Of a stretch of 64,000 nucleotides of DNA, positions 35,063 through 44,096 are shown piece by piece. The translations under genes were made by a program, and so were the position numbers. The notes beneath the pieces are model-generated. The model was given only the letters and a program-made list of their open reading frames with translations. It was not told the DNA's origin and ran no database searches. The stretch's first letter is position 1. Each line of letters starts with the position of its first letter. Origin of the DNA: Streptomyces olivaceoviridis (GTDB taxonomy: Bacteria; Actinomycetota; Actinomycetes; Streptomycetales; Streptomycetaceae); assembly GCF_014650115.1 (NCBI RefSeq), contig NZ_BMUI01000005.1, positions 1-64,000 on the forward strand, in the 5' to 3' direction.

Positions 35063-35500
35063 CTGCCGGGAGTGACACGGGGGCGTGGGGTTGTTCCCGT
35101 TCGCCTGAGGCATCGTGGGCTGGAGTCCCGTGCCGCAGCGGCAGGGGCCGGTGATCCGCTGACGGACATCACCGGCCCCGCTGGACGACAACCGACTCGA
35201 CGCCGCGCGGGAGCGCCGGAGTGCCGGAGTGCCGGGCAGATCGTGATCGCCACCGCATGTGATCGACCGGAGTACGGGTCGGCCGGGACTGCCGCGGACC
35301 TTCTCACAGGCGGCTCGGAATCGTCGTGTGCACCGCGGTCCGCGCCGGTGGGCTCTGCTCGCTCAGCCGTGGCGGGCTACCGGTGCCGCCGGACCGCACC
35401 TGACGGGCCGGCATGGCGTGGGCGCCGTCGTTCGGTGTGCCCGTGGCATCGGTACCATCAGCACGCCATTCGATAGATGTTGCATTCCAGGAGTGGTCAC
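35063..35500. other. Gene-free stretch
   Basis: About 440 bp with no convincing gene. It holds short GTGCCGGA repeats near 35213-35240 and a lower-GC promoter-like segment (35460-35490) before the next gene. Confidence 0.5.
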
Positions 35501-35782
35501 ATGACTACCACGCTGAGCACGTTCACCCGCGAGCAGGTCGAGGCAGCTGCCTCCCGGCGCATCCCCCTCCACCACACCACTGGGCTGCCGGGAAGCTGGT
35601 ACGTCCTCGTCGGCGTCACACTCCACTACGTCCGCGACCTCGTCCAGGACGTCACCGGCGAGAAGCCGAACATCGTGGAAGCCCGCAAGGCGCTTCACGC
35701 CCTCGAATTCCCGCTGTTCTGCTGGGCCTCCGACGGCATGGTCGCCGAAGGCCACCCCTGGCACACCGGCCAGGCCGACTGA
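35501..35782 (+). CDS. Hypothetical 93-residue protein
   Basis: A small soluble protein with real-looking composition: an N-terminal helix (FTREQVEAAASRRIP), a TGLPGSWYVLVGVTLHYVRDL stretch beginning at residue 27, and an aromatic C-terminus (FPLFCWASDGMV). CAGGAG lies 8 bp before ATG 35501. No family recognised. It is followed by a hairpin shared with the convergent neighbour. Confidence 0.6.
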   Translation: MTTTLSTFTREQVEAAASRRIPLHHTTGLPGSWYVLVGVTLHYVRDLVQDVTGEKPNIVEARKALHALEFPLFCWASDGMVAEGHPWHTGQAD

Positions 35783-35794
35783 CCACCGCCCCTC

Positions 35795-35812
35795 ACCGGG
35801 CACGGGCCCGGT
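35795..35812. terminator. Hairpin between convergent genes
   Basis: ACCGGGC-ACGG-GCCCGGT, a 7-bp perfect stem, lies 13 bp after the 93-residue gene and about 95 bp beyond the end of the convergent DUF2690 gene. Confidence 0.5.
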
Positions 35813-35906
35813 CTGCTGTCGGCGGGAAGACGTACCCCGAGTGCGATCCAGCCTCGCTCCGGCCAGGCGGACTCGCCGCCTTCCCATCGCCAACCCGCCT
35901 TGCGGG

Positions 35907-36344
35907 TCAGTGCCAGCCGGTGCAGGACCAACTGCCCCCTTGGCCGTCGTAGATTTCCACGCAGGCTCGATAGGCGTTGCTCGACCCGACCATCTGTGTG
36001 TACGCGGCGTAGGAGGGCGAGGCGTTCGCCGTGTACGAGTTCCCGCGCCGAATCTCGATCTTGAACCGCCAGTTGCTGTTGGCCTTCTGGATTCGCGCCC
36101 AAGCGGCGCTGCACCGGGACGAGTTCCGCAGCTCCACCTCCGGCCCACCGCCCGCCGGCTGCACCCGGTCGATGACCCTGGCGCCGGAGCCGCATCCCTC
36201 GCTCTGGGGGTTCTTCCCCGTACATGAGGATCCCCTGCATGAGGTCGGCGCTGCTGCCGCGGCGGGCAGGGCGGGGGCGAGCAGGAGCGCTGATGCGAGA
36301 ACTGCGGTGGTGAGGGAGGAGAGGGCTGAGCGGCGAACGGCCAT
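35907..36344 (-). CDS. Secreted DUF2690-family protein
   Basis: A 145-residue exported protein. Signal peptide: LTTAVLASALLLAPALPAAA. The mature part matches the DUF2690 pattern common in streptomycetes: SCRGSSCTGKNPQSEGCG, then VELRNSSRCSAAWARI, and a terminal WSCTGWH. Six cysteines suggest three disulfides. ATG 36344 with GAAGGGAC upstream is the natural start. The function of DUF2690 proteins is unknown. Confidence 0.85.
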   Translation of the reverse strand: MAVRRSALSSLTTAVLASALLLAPALPAAAAAPTSCRGSSCTGKNPQSEGCGSGARVIDRVQPAGGGPEVELRNSSRCSAAWARIQKANSNWRFKIEIRRGNSYTANASPSYAAYTQMVGSSNAYRACVEIYDGQGGSWSCTGWH

Positions 36345-36598
36345 GCGGTGTCCCTTCGGCATACCGGGAAGAACGCGCGGATGACTGCATCCGGCGTATG
36401 ACGTTCCATTTGATAGCCACCCGGGTGGAGCGCCCACAACAGCGGCACGGGCAAACCACCCCCCGGAGTGATGTGCGGGCCATGACCTGCGCGAAGTTGG
36501 CCTCCACGGGGCCGTAAGGTCGCCCCGAACCGCTGTCCGCGCCTTACCGGGCGACAGCCTGTTCGCCACCCACAGGCCGGTCTGCCTGTCCACGCTGA

Positions 36599-37258
36599 CC
36601 CACCGCCCCCAGCCCGCGAAGACGGCCCTCGACCGGCAGGAAGCCGCGCGGTCTCACGAGTCTCGGCGGCAAGTTCGTCCTGGTGGTGGGGCAGGGGCCG
36701 GTGGGCCGGGCCGTCGCCGAACGGCTCGGGGTGTTCGGCTGCACGGTGGTCCGGCTCGCCCGCACGCCCCGCACCACCGCGGAGGGCGTGGTTCACGGCG
36801 CCGAAGCCCTCCACGGCCTCCTCCCGGCCGTGGACGCGGTCGTCCTGTGCGCGCCGGCGACCGACCGGACACGTGCCATGTTCGACACACGGACCCTCGC
36901 CCTGCTGCCGGACGGCGCCATAGTCGTCGATGTCGGCCGTGGTGAACTCGTCGACACCGACGCGCTGGTCAGAGAGGTGGCGAGCGGTCGGCTGCCGACC
37001 GCCCTCGACGTCACCGACCCCGAGCCGCTGCGCGCCGGGCACCCCCTGTGGCAGTTGCCCGGCGCGCTGCTGACCCCGCACGTCGGAGCGTTCACGGACG
37101 TCTTCGAGGATGCCTCCCGGGATTTCCTCAGGCGGCTGCGGCGCTACGCCGAGGGGGCGCCCCATCGGCGGTGTTCCTCGTCGGTGAGGATGACGCGCGC
37201 GGGGCATGTTCCCGCACTCGCCCGCCGATCCGACGCCGGAACTGCGCGATCTCTCTGA
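36599..37258 (+). pseudogene. Truncated D-2-hydroxyacid dehydrogenase
   Basis: Contains only the NAD-binding half of a D-isomer-specific 2-hydroxyacid dehydrogenase. The Rossmann loop is GQGPVGRAVAERL, followed by VDAVVLCAPATDRTRAMFD, DGAIVVDVGRGELVDTDAL, ALDVTDPEPL and the catalytic-His segment LLTPHVGAFT. The first roughly 100 residues of the substrate domain are missing, and the frame is closed by a stop at 36598. An internal GTG at 36683 could start translation, but the fold would be incomplete. The last 30 residues are arginine-rich and may be read-through beyond the original end. Confidence 0.75.
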
Positions 37259-37517
37259 GCATGGAGCATTCCCCGGCAGGCACCTACCGCGCCGGACGGG
37301 GGGCGGCGCAGGTGCCGAGGTGTACGTGCGGCGGGCCCGCCGAGTGGTGGGCCCGCCGTCGGAGCCTCGTCAGTGGCGGCGGCTGAGGTGCCGGCGGCGA
37401 GCGGCACCAGGCCGTCGACATGGTCGCGACGCCCACAGTGAAGCCGGACCGACCGGCTACGTCGGCTGCCGTGCCTGTTGGCCGGATGTGCGCCCGCCGT
37501 GGGAGGCCCCGGGTCGG

Positions 37518-38291
37518 TCATGGTCGGTACACCCTGCCGGGCTGGGGCGACGCGGGGGCCATGAGCTGGGAGACGGTGACGATGGTGTAGCCACGTTCGT
37601 GCAGTTCGTCGATGATGCCCGGCACGGCGGGAACGGTGCCCTTGTAGCGGTCGTGCAGCAGGATGATCCCGTCCCGGTCCGTCTGGTCCAGTACCCGCCG
37701 TTCGATCAGGGCCGTGTCCGTGGTCTCGTAGTCCTTGGCGGTGACGCTCCACAGGATCTGCGCCAGACCCAGCTTCTTCATCACCGCGGAGACCTTGTCG
37801 TCGGTCCGGCCCTGCGGAGGGCGCATCAGCCGGGGGGCGTGGCCGGTGATGCGGCGTACCTCCTCCTGCACAGGGGTCATCTCCGCGGCCATCGCCTTCG
37901 GGTCCAGCTCGGTGAGTACCTTGTGGGACCACGTGTGGTTCGCTATTTCGTGGCCTTCTCGCGCCATGCGTCGAACGGTTTCGGGATAGGTGTCCGTATG
38001 GCCTTTCCCTTGCAGGAAGAAGGTGGCATGGACTTTCTTCTGTTTCAGGATGTCCAGCAGCCTCGGAGTGGGCTTGCTCGGGCCGCCGTCGAAGGTGAGC
38101 GCGACGCATTTGAGTACGTCACAGTCAGGTCGCTCGCCCTTCGGCGCCGGTTCGGTGGCGGTCGCTTCCTCGCGTGCGCTGCGCGGGGAGGTGACGCCGT
38201 GCAGTGTGCTGCATCCCGTGCCCGCGAACAGACAGGCGCCCGCGACGAGGGTGAGCATGCCCCGGCGCAGGGTGTGTCGTCGCAGGTTCAC
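37518..38291 (-). CDS. Polysaccharide deacetylase (NodB-type) lipoprotein
   Basis: A 257-residue exported carbohydrate esterase family 4 protein. The lipoprotein signal ends FAGTGC (Cys27). The NodB domain shows motif 1 as TFDGGPS (Asp68, with Gly69 where the metal-binding Asp usually sits) and motif 2 as NHTWSH (His119, His123). It also has RPPQGRTDD and a late ILLHDRYKG. It would remove acetyl groups from peptidoglycan or another N-acetylated glycan at the cell surface. GTG 38291 overlaps the stop of the upstream small membrane protein gene by 4 bp. Confidence 0.88.
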   Translation of the reverse strand: MNLRRHTLRRGMLTLVAGACLFAGTGCSTLHGVTSPRSAREEATATEPAPKGERPDCDVLKCVALTFDGGPSKPTPRLLDILKQKKVHATFFLQGKGHTDTYPETVRRMAREGHEIANHTWSHKVLTELDPKAMAAEMTPVQEEVRRITGHAPRLMRPPQGRTDDKVSAVMKKLGLAQILWSVTAKDYETTDTALIERRVLDQTDRDGIILLHDRYKGTVPAVPGIIDELHERGYTIVTVSQLMAPASPQPGRVYRP

Positions 38292-38548
38292 TGCTCCGCC
38301 CCCGTTTGTGTCGCGGTGCGCGTCCGGCGACGGGCGAGAACCGCGACTGCGACGAATGCCAGGCCCAGGAGCAGGGGCAACACCTCACCTGCGGCGGGGA
38401 ACTGTCCCAGGAGCACGGAGAGATGTGCGAGCACGCGCTCCGTCAGGCCGATGACGCCGGCCACCGTCAGACAGAGGCCGATCACGACGCAGACCGCCGG
38501 GATTCCACGACCAGCGGACAATGCCTTGCGAATGTCACTTGTTTCCAT
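38288..38548 (-). CDS. Small two-helix membrane protein
   Basis: An 86-residue protein with two hydrophobic helices (about 15-35 and 50-74) separated by LTERVLAHLSVLLGQFP, and a basic tail RRRTRTATQTGAEQ. It is translationally coupled (GTGA overlap) to the downstream deacetylase, suggesting a common membrane or envelope task. No family recognised. Confidence 0.7.
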   Translation of the reverse strand: METSDIRKALSAGRGIPAVCVVIGLCLTVAGVIGLTERVLAHLSVLLGQFPAAGEVLPLLLGLAFVAVAVLARRRTRTATQTGAEQ

Positions 38549-38640
38549 GCCGAATAAGGTAGGAACTCGCGGGCGCCGTGGAATCGGCAAAGAGTCTGTT
38601 GCTGCACGTGTTCCAAAGAATGAGCCACCGGTGGCCGTAC

Positions 38641-38656
38641 CTATACTTTGGTATAG
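38641..38656. promoter_or_regulatory. Inverted repeat upstream of the two-component genes
   Basis: CTATAC-TTTG-GTATAG lies in an AT-rich island between the divergent membrane-protein and histidine-kinase genes. It includes a TATACT that could be a -10 element, and could bind a dimeric regulator. Confidence 0.4.
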
Positions 38657-38718
38657 AAGGAGTCGTCGGGGACGCGGAGGCGACGATCCCGGCGGGCGGA
38701 TCGCCTACGGTTGCTCTC

Positions 38719-39906
38719 GTGACGGAGATACGACAGGCGTGGCGGGCGCATCCAAGAGCCGTGGATCTGGCTGTGGCCGCCGCCGGCGCCGGTCTCACGC
38801 TGCTCGTGGCCCGGGCGAGGCAGGAAGGGCTGACGGTCTATCCGCAGTTCGCCGGCGGAGCTCTGGAGGGGGCACTGAGCCGGTCACTTCCGTTCGCCTG
38901 GGAATCCGTCACACGGGGCAGCGTCGTCCCCCTGCTGGCATGCGCGGCGTTGGCGCTGCGCAGACGACAGCCTGTGGCCCTGACCCTCGTCCTGGTCCTG
39001 CTGAGCGCGGGATGGCCCCTCGCCGTCCCGGTGCTGGTCTGTCTTTTCACCGTCGCGAACACGTGCTCCGCCCGGATCACCGGGTGGGTCACCGCCGCCG
39101 TGCTGGTTCCGCTGGCGTTCCACATCGCGTGCACGCCGTACCTGGGTCTGCGGGGGCTGGCGACCGTCCTCTCCACCGTCACGCTCGTCGCGGGCACCGT
39201 CGGATGGGGCCTGGCCGTCGCCGGGCTGCGTGACAGGGCGCTGCGTGCGGAAGCCGAGGCGGTCACACACGCGCGGCTGGCGCAGCAGCGAGCCCGGGAG
39301 GAAGTCGCCAGGGAGATGCACGACGTGCTCGCACACCGTCTGTCGCTGCTGTCCATGCACGCCGGCGCGCTGGAGTACAACCGTGACATGCTGCCGGAGC
39401 AACTCGCCGACGCGCTCGGCGTCGTCAGGAGCAGCGCCAATCAGGCGCTGGAGGATCTTCAGGATGTCCTGCGCGTACTGCGTGCCCCGACGGTCGCTGA
39501 TCACACCGAGCCTCCACAGCCCACGCTGTCCGAGGTGACGGATCTGGTGGAGGAGACGCGGGCGGCAGGCGTCGAGCTCCGTCTGCGGCAGCGGCTCGAC
39601 GAGCCGCACACCATGTCACCGTCCGTCGGCCGGACGGCCTACCGGCTGCTTCAGGAAGCCCTGACCAATCATCGCAAGCACGCGCCCGGCACCCCTGTGC
39701 ATGTGACCCTGACCGGGGATGCGAGGGCGGGACTGGCCATCGCCGTCACCAATCCCCTGCCGGTCGGTCCCGCCCGGCCCGCACCGGGCTCGGGCCAGGG
39801 TCTGATCGGCATGGCAGAACGGGTGGACCTCGCCGGCGGGCGCCTGCACCACCAGAAGACCCCCACCGAATTCCGCCTTGAGATCTGGCTGCCATGGACG
39901 ACGTGA
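38719..39906 (+). CDS. Sensor histidine kinase (HisKA_3/NarL type)
   Basis: A 395-residue membrane sensor kinase. About four to five helices occupy residues 15-170 with short loops and no extracellular sensor domain, as in intramembrane-sensing kinases. The dimerisation motif REMHDVLAHRLS contains phospho-acceptor His201. The ATPase part has an N-box-like LLQEALTNHRKHAPG and a G-box GSGQGLIGMAERV. GTG 38719 gives a natural N-terminus; the frame is open further upstream. It overlaps the response regulator gene by 13 bp. The stimulus is unknown. Confidence 0.9.
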   Translation: MTEIRQAWRAHPRAVDLAVAAAGAGLTLLVARARQEGLTVYPQFAGGALEGALSRSLPFAWESVTRGSVVPLLACAALALRRRQPVALTLVLVLLSAGWPLAVPVLVCLFTVANTCSARITGWVTAAVLVPLAFHIACTPYLGLRGLATVLSTVTLVAGTVGWGLAVAGLRDRALRAEAEAVTHARLAQQRAREEVAREMHDVLAHRLSLLSMHAGALEYNRDMLPEQLADALGVVRSSANQALEDLQDVLRVLRAPTVADHTEPPQPTLSEVTDLVEETRAAGVELRLRQRLDEPHTMSPSVGRTAYRLLQEALTNHRKHAPGTPVHVTLTGDARAGLAIAVTNPLPVGPARPAPGSGQGLIGMAERVDLAGGRLHHQKTPTEFRLEIWLPWTT

Positions 39907-40571
39907 TCCGCCTGGCCGTCGTCGACGACGATCCCTTGGTCCGCTCCGGCCTGCGGCTGATGCTGTCGGCGGCCTCCGACATCGAGGTCGTCGCGGAGGC
40001 CGCCGACGGCGTCGACGTGGAGTCCCTCGTCGACGCGCACGACACCGACCTCGTCCTGATGGACATACGTATGCCCAGGATGGACGGTCTCGCCGCCACC
40101 GCGGCGCTGCGCCGACGCGCCGACCCACCCGAGGTGCTGATCCTCACCACCTTCACCGGCGACGGCTACATCCTGGACGCGTTGCGCGCCGGGGCCGCCG
40201 GATACGTGCTCAAACACACCCCGCCGGAGCAGATCGTCGCCGCCGTGCGCAATGTGATGGCCGGTGAGCCCGTTCTGTCGTCAGCGGCAGTCAAGCAGCT
40301 GATCACCGCGGTCACCGCCCCGGCGGCGGATCCCGGTCCGGAGCGCCGCACCCGGCGTACGGAGGCCGAAGCGATGCTGGACCTGCTGGCGCCCCGGGAG
40401 CGGGAGGTGGCGATCGCCGTCGCCGAAGGGAAGACGAACGCGGAGATCGCCACCGCGTGTTTCATGAGCCTGCCCACGGTGAAGGCACATGTGTCTCACA
40501 TCCTGACCAAACTCGGCCTCAACAACCGCGTCCAGATCGCCCTCCTGGTGTACCGCGCCGGCCTGGTCTGA
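39894..40571 (+). CDS. NarL/FixJ-family response regulator
   Basis: A 225-residue DNA-binding response regulator. The receiver domain (1-120) has the acidic pocket Asp11-Asp13 and phospho-acceptor Asp57 in LVLMDIRMPRMDG, and a conserved Lys in YVLKHTPPEQ. The C-terminal LuxR HTH is LAPREREVAIAVAEGKTNAE followed by LPTVKAHVSHILTKLGL. It is the partner of the overlapping kinase. Targets are not evident; the divergent membrane protein and deacetylase genes are the nearest candidates. A strong hairpin follows. Confidence 0.93.
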   Translation: MDDVIRLAVVDDDPLVRSGLRLMLSAASDIEVVAEAADGVDVESLVDAHDTDLVLMDIRMPRMDGLAATAALRRRADPPEVLILTTFTGDGYILDALRAGAAGYVLKHTPPEQIVAAVRNVMAGEPVLSSAAVKQLITAVTAPAADPGPERRTRRTEAEAMLDLLAPREREVAIAVAEGKTNAEIATACFMSLPTVKAHVSHILTKLGLNNRVQIALLVYRAGLV

Positions 40572-40595
40572 CCCGCGGTACAGGATCGAGCCGGG

Positions 40596-40631
40596 CGGCG
40601 AGGGACGCGAGGACTGTGGCGTCCCTCGCCG
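40596..40631. terminator. Bidirectional terminator hairpin
   Basis: A 13-bp perfect stem (CGGCGAGGGACGC / GCGTCCCTCGCCG) with a 10-nt loop lies between the convergent response regulator and AMIN-like genes. Confidence 0.75.
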
Positions 40632-40644
40632 GGCCGGGTGTGGG

Positions 40645-41220
40645 CTAACTCGTCCAGCTGTGGGCCACGTCGACGACGACCCTGTCGTCCAGCCGGGTCA
40701 CGCGGAAGGGCAGTCGGGCGCGTACGCCGAGGCCGACCTGTGTCTGGCCTTCGAAGGTGCCGCCGAACCGGGTGTCCCGGAAGGTGCTGTACCCGCTGAT
40801 GTCCACGCCGGGCAGGGCCTCGCCCACCTTCCCCGGGTAGGTCGGCGCGCCGGCCTCCAGGTCGTAGCTCCACGCGCCGACGCGGATGTCGAGGATCGCC
40901 CCGCCGGCGACGGGTATGTACGCGCCCGAGGGGTCCGCGGAGAACCGGTCCACGTACTGGACCTGGTAGCCGATCCGGTCGCCGCCGCCGGGCACGTCGA
41001 ACACGATGCGGTCGTAGCACTCGTGCTGTCCGGTCCTGATGTCCTCCAGGTGATCGGCCCCCATGGCGGTACCGGTCCTGGCGCCGCTGCCCCAGCCCGT
41101 CGGGCAGGCCACCGCCGCGCGCGGTCCCTCCGCCGGGGCCGCACCCGCGGTGCCCGCCGCCGTCCACAGCGTGGCGCCCGCGAGCGCGAGCACCGCCGCT
41201 GCCGCTTTGATACGTCGCAT
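40645..41220 (-). CDS. Secreted AMIN-like-domain protein
   Basis: A 191-residue exported protein. The signal peptide runs to about residue 28 (AVLALAGATLWTAAGTAGAA). The mature part resembles the AMIN-like domain found in actinobacterial surface proteins: HECYDRIVFDVPGG, YQVQYVDRFSADPSG, GVDISGYSTFRDTRFGGTF and the final RLDDRVVVDVAHSW. There are no catalytic residues; such domains are thought to bind ligands in the cell envelope. The ATG at 41220 is the natural signal-peptide start. Confidence 0.8.
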   Translation of the reverse strand: MRRIKAAAAVLALAGATLWTAAGTAGAAPAEGPRAAVACPTGWGSGARTGTAMGADHLEDIRTGQHECYDRIVFDVPGGGDRIGYQVQYVDRFSADPSGAYIPVAGGAILDIRVGAWSYDLEAGAPTYPGKVGEALPGVDISGYSTFRDTRFGGTFEGQTQVGLGVRARLPFRVTRLDDRVVVDVAHSWTS

Positions 41221-41521
41221 CCTGTCCCCCTTGGTCGAGCTTGGTCGCGGAACCCTGATGCCGGGTGAGACGGCCCGCCGCACGGGAAGGTTGTACGCCA
41301 GACAGGGGCAAATGGGGAATCTTGCCGTCCGTGAGATCCCCCTGCGGCGCTGTCCGTACAGCGGGCATGACGATCAGGCCGCCACCAGGTACGTCTCGTC
41401 GTCGAGCGTGCCACCGGTGGACTCGGCGAAGCTACGGGTGCCCGTCACCGGACTTCCGTCGCGGCACGGTGGGGGCGGGTCGCCGTAGTGCTGGGAACGG
41501 TGAGGCTCGGCGCGTACCGGG
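41221..41521. other. Gene-free stretch
   Basis: About 300 bp between two leftward genes; no protein-like frame seen. Confidence 0.5.
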
Positions 41522-42760
41522 TTACTGGGGTCGTGGCCGCCATTCGAAGAGCAGGATGGTCGCGTCGTCCCGCAGCTGGTTGCGCTGGTAATCGCAAATG
41601 GCGTGGATGAGCAGCCGCAGTACCTCGGCCGGGCGCTGGCCGGCGACGTTGGAGTGGATGATGAATTCGGTGAACCGGTCGAGGCCGAACTCCGCACCGT
41701 TCGCGTCCCGGGCCTCCACGACGCCGTCGGTGTAGAGCAGAACGCAGTCGCCCGGTTCCAGTTTCGTCTCGTGGATCTGCCGGGCTGCCGGGGCGAGCGG
41801 GCCCGCGAGGCCGAGCGGCGGCTGCGGGGAACTGTCGAGCGCCCCGGCGAGCACCCGCTCGTCACGGATCAGCAGCGGTGGGGGATGACCGCAGTTGACC
41901 CAGCGCAGCACCCCCGTCTCAGTGTCGAGTCGGCACAGCACACCGGTGCAGAAGTGGTCGGGCAGCCACTGGGCGAGCGCCTGGTCGACGGAGCCGACGA
42001 TGTCGGCCAAGTCGCCACCGCCGCGGCGGGTGTTGCGCGCCGCCGCCATGGCGACCGACGTGGTGAGGCCGGCGACCAGATCGTGACCCATGCCGTCGAG
42101 GATCATCGTGTGCAGTTCGTGCTTGACCACGGTGTGGTCGAAGGCGTCGCCGGCGATGCCGTACGCCGGTTCCAGGACCGCGGTCGAGACGCACCTGCTG
42201 CTGCCGATGGTGCGGGGTGGCAGGAAGGCTCGCACCATCTCGGCGGGCAACCCCATGGGTGCGGTGCGGGTACGGGCAGCGAGCCAGTCACTGTAGGCAC
42301 GCTTGGAAGAAATGATCATGGCGAACAGGTGGGCCAGCATCCGGGCGCGGCGCATCAGCACCCCGTCGAGCGAGGTGACGCGCACCGCCAGTACACCAAG
42401 CCGCTCCGCACCGTCGAGCAGCGGCATCCAGACGATCAAGCCGTCATCAGCATCGACCACACGCGGGGAGATCGTGCGGTACGCCCAGCCGGCCGACGAG
42501 CGGTCCACCGGGAGCGATTCCAGAGCCTCGTCGAGTGGGATGAGCAGCCGTTGTTGCAGGTCCGCGAGGTAGATCAGCGCGGCGCCCAGGCCGAGGGCTG
42601 AGGCGCACCGGTCGACCAGGGCAGGCAGTTCGACCGGCAGGGCCGTTTGCGCCTCGGTGATCAGCTGTTCCCAACCATTCCCCTTTACGGCGGGGTCGGG
42701 ATCGGAGGGCGCGTCTGGTGGGTCCGGCACGGGGATCACCCCTTCCATGCCCAGTCTCAC
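41522..42760 (-). CDS. SpoIIE-type PP2C phosphatase
   Basis: A 412-residue PPM/SpoIIE serine phosphatase. Residues about 35-165 look like a GAF sensor domain (LPALVDRCASALGLGAALIY, then RLGVLAVRVTS). Residues 195-405 are the phosphatase: EPAYGIAGDAFDH and ILDGMGHDLVAG carry metal-binding aspartates, then WVNCGHPPPLLI, CVLLYTDGVVEARD and RDDATILLFEW. It probably dephosphorylates an anti-sigma-factor antagonist. GTG 42760 or ATG 42748 may be the start. No sigma or anti-sigma gene lies nearby, so its partner is encoded elsewhere. Confidence 0.92.
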   Translation of the reverse strand: MRLGMEGVIPVPDPPDAPSDPDPAVKGNGWEQLITEAQTALPVELPALVDRCASALGLGAALIYLADLQQRLLIPLDEALESLPVDRSSAGWAYRTISPRVVDADDGLIVWMPLLDGAERLGVLAVRVTSLDGVLMRRARMLAHLFAMIISSKRAYSDWLAARTRTAPMGLPAEMVRAFLPPRTIGSSRCVSTAVLEPAYGIAGDAFDHTVVKHELHTMILDGMGHDLVAGLTTSVAMAAARNTRRGGGDLADIVGSVDQALAQWLPDHFCTGVLCRLDTETGVLRWVNCGHPPPLLIRDERVLAGALDSSPQPPLGLAGPLAPAARQIHETKLEPGDCVLLYTDGVVEARDANGAEFGLDRFTEFIIHSNVAGQRPAEVLRLLIHAICDYQRNQLRDDATILLFEWRPRPQ

Positions 42761-43309
42761 ACTGATCCCGTTCTCTCACGCCTCCAGTTGGTTCCGCCAC
42801 TCGACGCGCGCCTCCGGTCCGCCGGCGGCGCCGCCGTTTTGACGGTCCCGGCCCGGCAGTCGCCCGGCCGGCCCTACGCCAGGACTGAGCGCGTTTCTTC
42901 GCGGCGGCCGACGTAAGTGCGATCGGTCATCGCCGGCCTGGTGGCTCTATCCCCGGGCCTGACCTGCAAGGATGCTGTATTCGCACAAGACGGCCACCGG
43001 GCCGCCCCGGGTCGCATGGAAGATCGCGGTTACCGTCTTCGACGTGCGGCGCCTCAGCCGGTGCATACCGCTGATCAAGAACCCATGGCCGCATTCGTGA
43101 AAAGGATCCATACTTGCAGGCAGCAGCCACGTGGGCGACGGGAGCGGGCCGGCCGGAACTCGGGTAATGGCCGCTGTCTTCAGACGCTTCAGAGCGTGTG
43201 TGGAAGATGCGGCGCATTCGTCGCCGGCATCGGCAGGGGGAGAGCAGGCCGAAGACGTAGTGGCGCTGCGCGTCGTCGAGCCGTAGCGCGGTTGCCGGCG
43301 CTGTCAGGA
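42761..43309. other. Gene-free stretch
   Basis: About 550 bp with no recognisable gene; the first 100 bp are the phosphatase promoter side. Confidence 0.5.
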
Positions 43310-43477
43310 CGCTGGGAGTGTCTCGACCTCGACTACGACGCCCTCGAAATCCCCGCCGACCCCGGCCTGATCATCGTCGCCTACACCCTCTCCCCCAAAT
43401 CCGCCCATGCGGACGTGTTCCGCCGGCTGCGAGAACGCACTGCGGCTCCGGAACCAGTGAACCGAGCCAGAACGTGA
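43310..43477 (+). pseudogene. Probable C-terminal remnant of an MmyB-like regulator
   Basis: About 55 residues (LDLDYDALEIPADPG, LIIVAYTLSPKSAHADVFRRL) resemble the last strands of the MmyB-like ligand-binding domain that follows an XRE HTH in actinobacteria, where a D-Y-E-x-L-x-L-P-D-D-P pattern is usual. Nothing upstream gives the HTH. A truncated relic is the likely reading; the assignment rests on one short block. Confidence 0.4.
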
Positions 43478-43714
43478 CTCTTTGGTCGGCTGAGCAGTTG
43501 ATCGGACGTCTCGGTCCGATCAGTGATCACTGACGCCATGTGGGACCGGACCACGCCGCTGATGCCGGCCGATCCGCTTGGACCGTCTCGGTGGGCTCCA
43601 CTCTCTGCCGCGCCCACCAGCACGCCGTCTGCGCCGGGAACCGGGGGCGCAGGACCGGGCCGAAACCGTCACTCACGCGCATGACAGAGGTCGCTGCCCT
43701 CAGGGTCAGCAGGT

Positions 43715-43981
43715 GTGCGGATCACCGGCGTCGTCGGCTGGACGGCTACCTCCTGGGGCCCGGCGGCTCTCGATGTGGCGCACTGTTCCGGTGATCTCGC
43801 GCTGCCGCACGGCCCGGCGCGGGGTCAGCGGTTCGCCGGGCGTATGACGAGGCCGACGGGACGGCCTGACGGGTGCGCAAGAAGTGCAGTTGGTGGCGCG
43901 GGAGGGGCAGAGTCGACGACGCGAGACGTGGAGGAGCGGCTGGATGCCTATGTCACCACCCCGATGGACGCGCTGGGCTGA
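43715..43981 (+). pseudogene. Remnant of an APH-family phosphotransferase
   Basis: RITGVVGWTATSWGPAALDV followed by AHCSGDLALPHGP matches the region of aminoglycoside/choline-type phosphotransferases around the DFG-equivalent (normally GVVDW...GP...D.AH). The key Asp of the VVDW motif is Gly here, the N-terminal lobe is absent, and the C-terminal residues soon lose similarity. It is non-functional. Confidence 0.55.
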
Positions 43982-44096
43982 GCCAAGGCGGTCCGGGGCG
44001 GGGACCCGCACCGAACGTCGGGTCCGGCTTCCCCTCACAACCGCCATCATCGGCTGGCTCGAGTCAGCCACCCCGAGGCTGTGAGCACGAATGCGC

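Noticed and set aside
38578..38718. Upstream extension of the histidine kinase
   Set aside because: The added 47 residues are not membrane-like, and the stretch holds an inverted repeat and promoter-like sequence.
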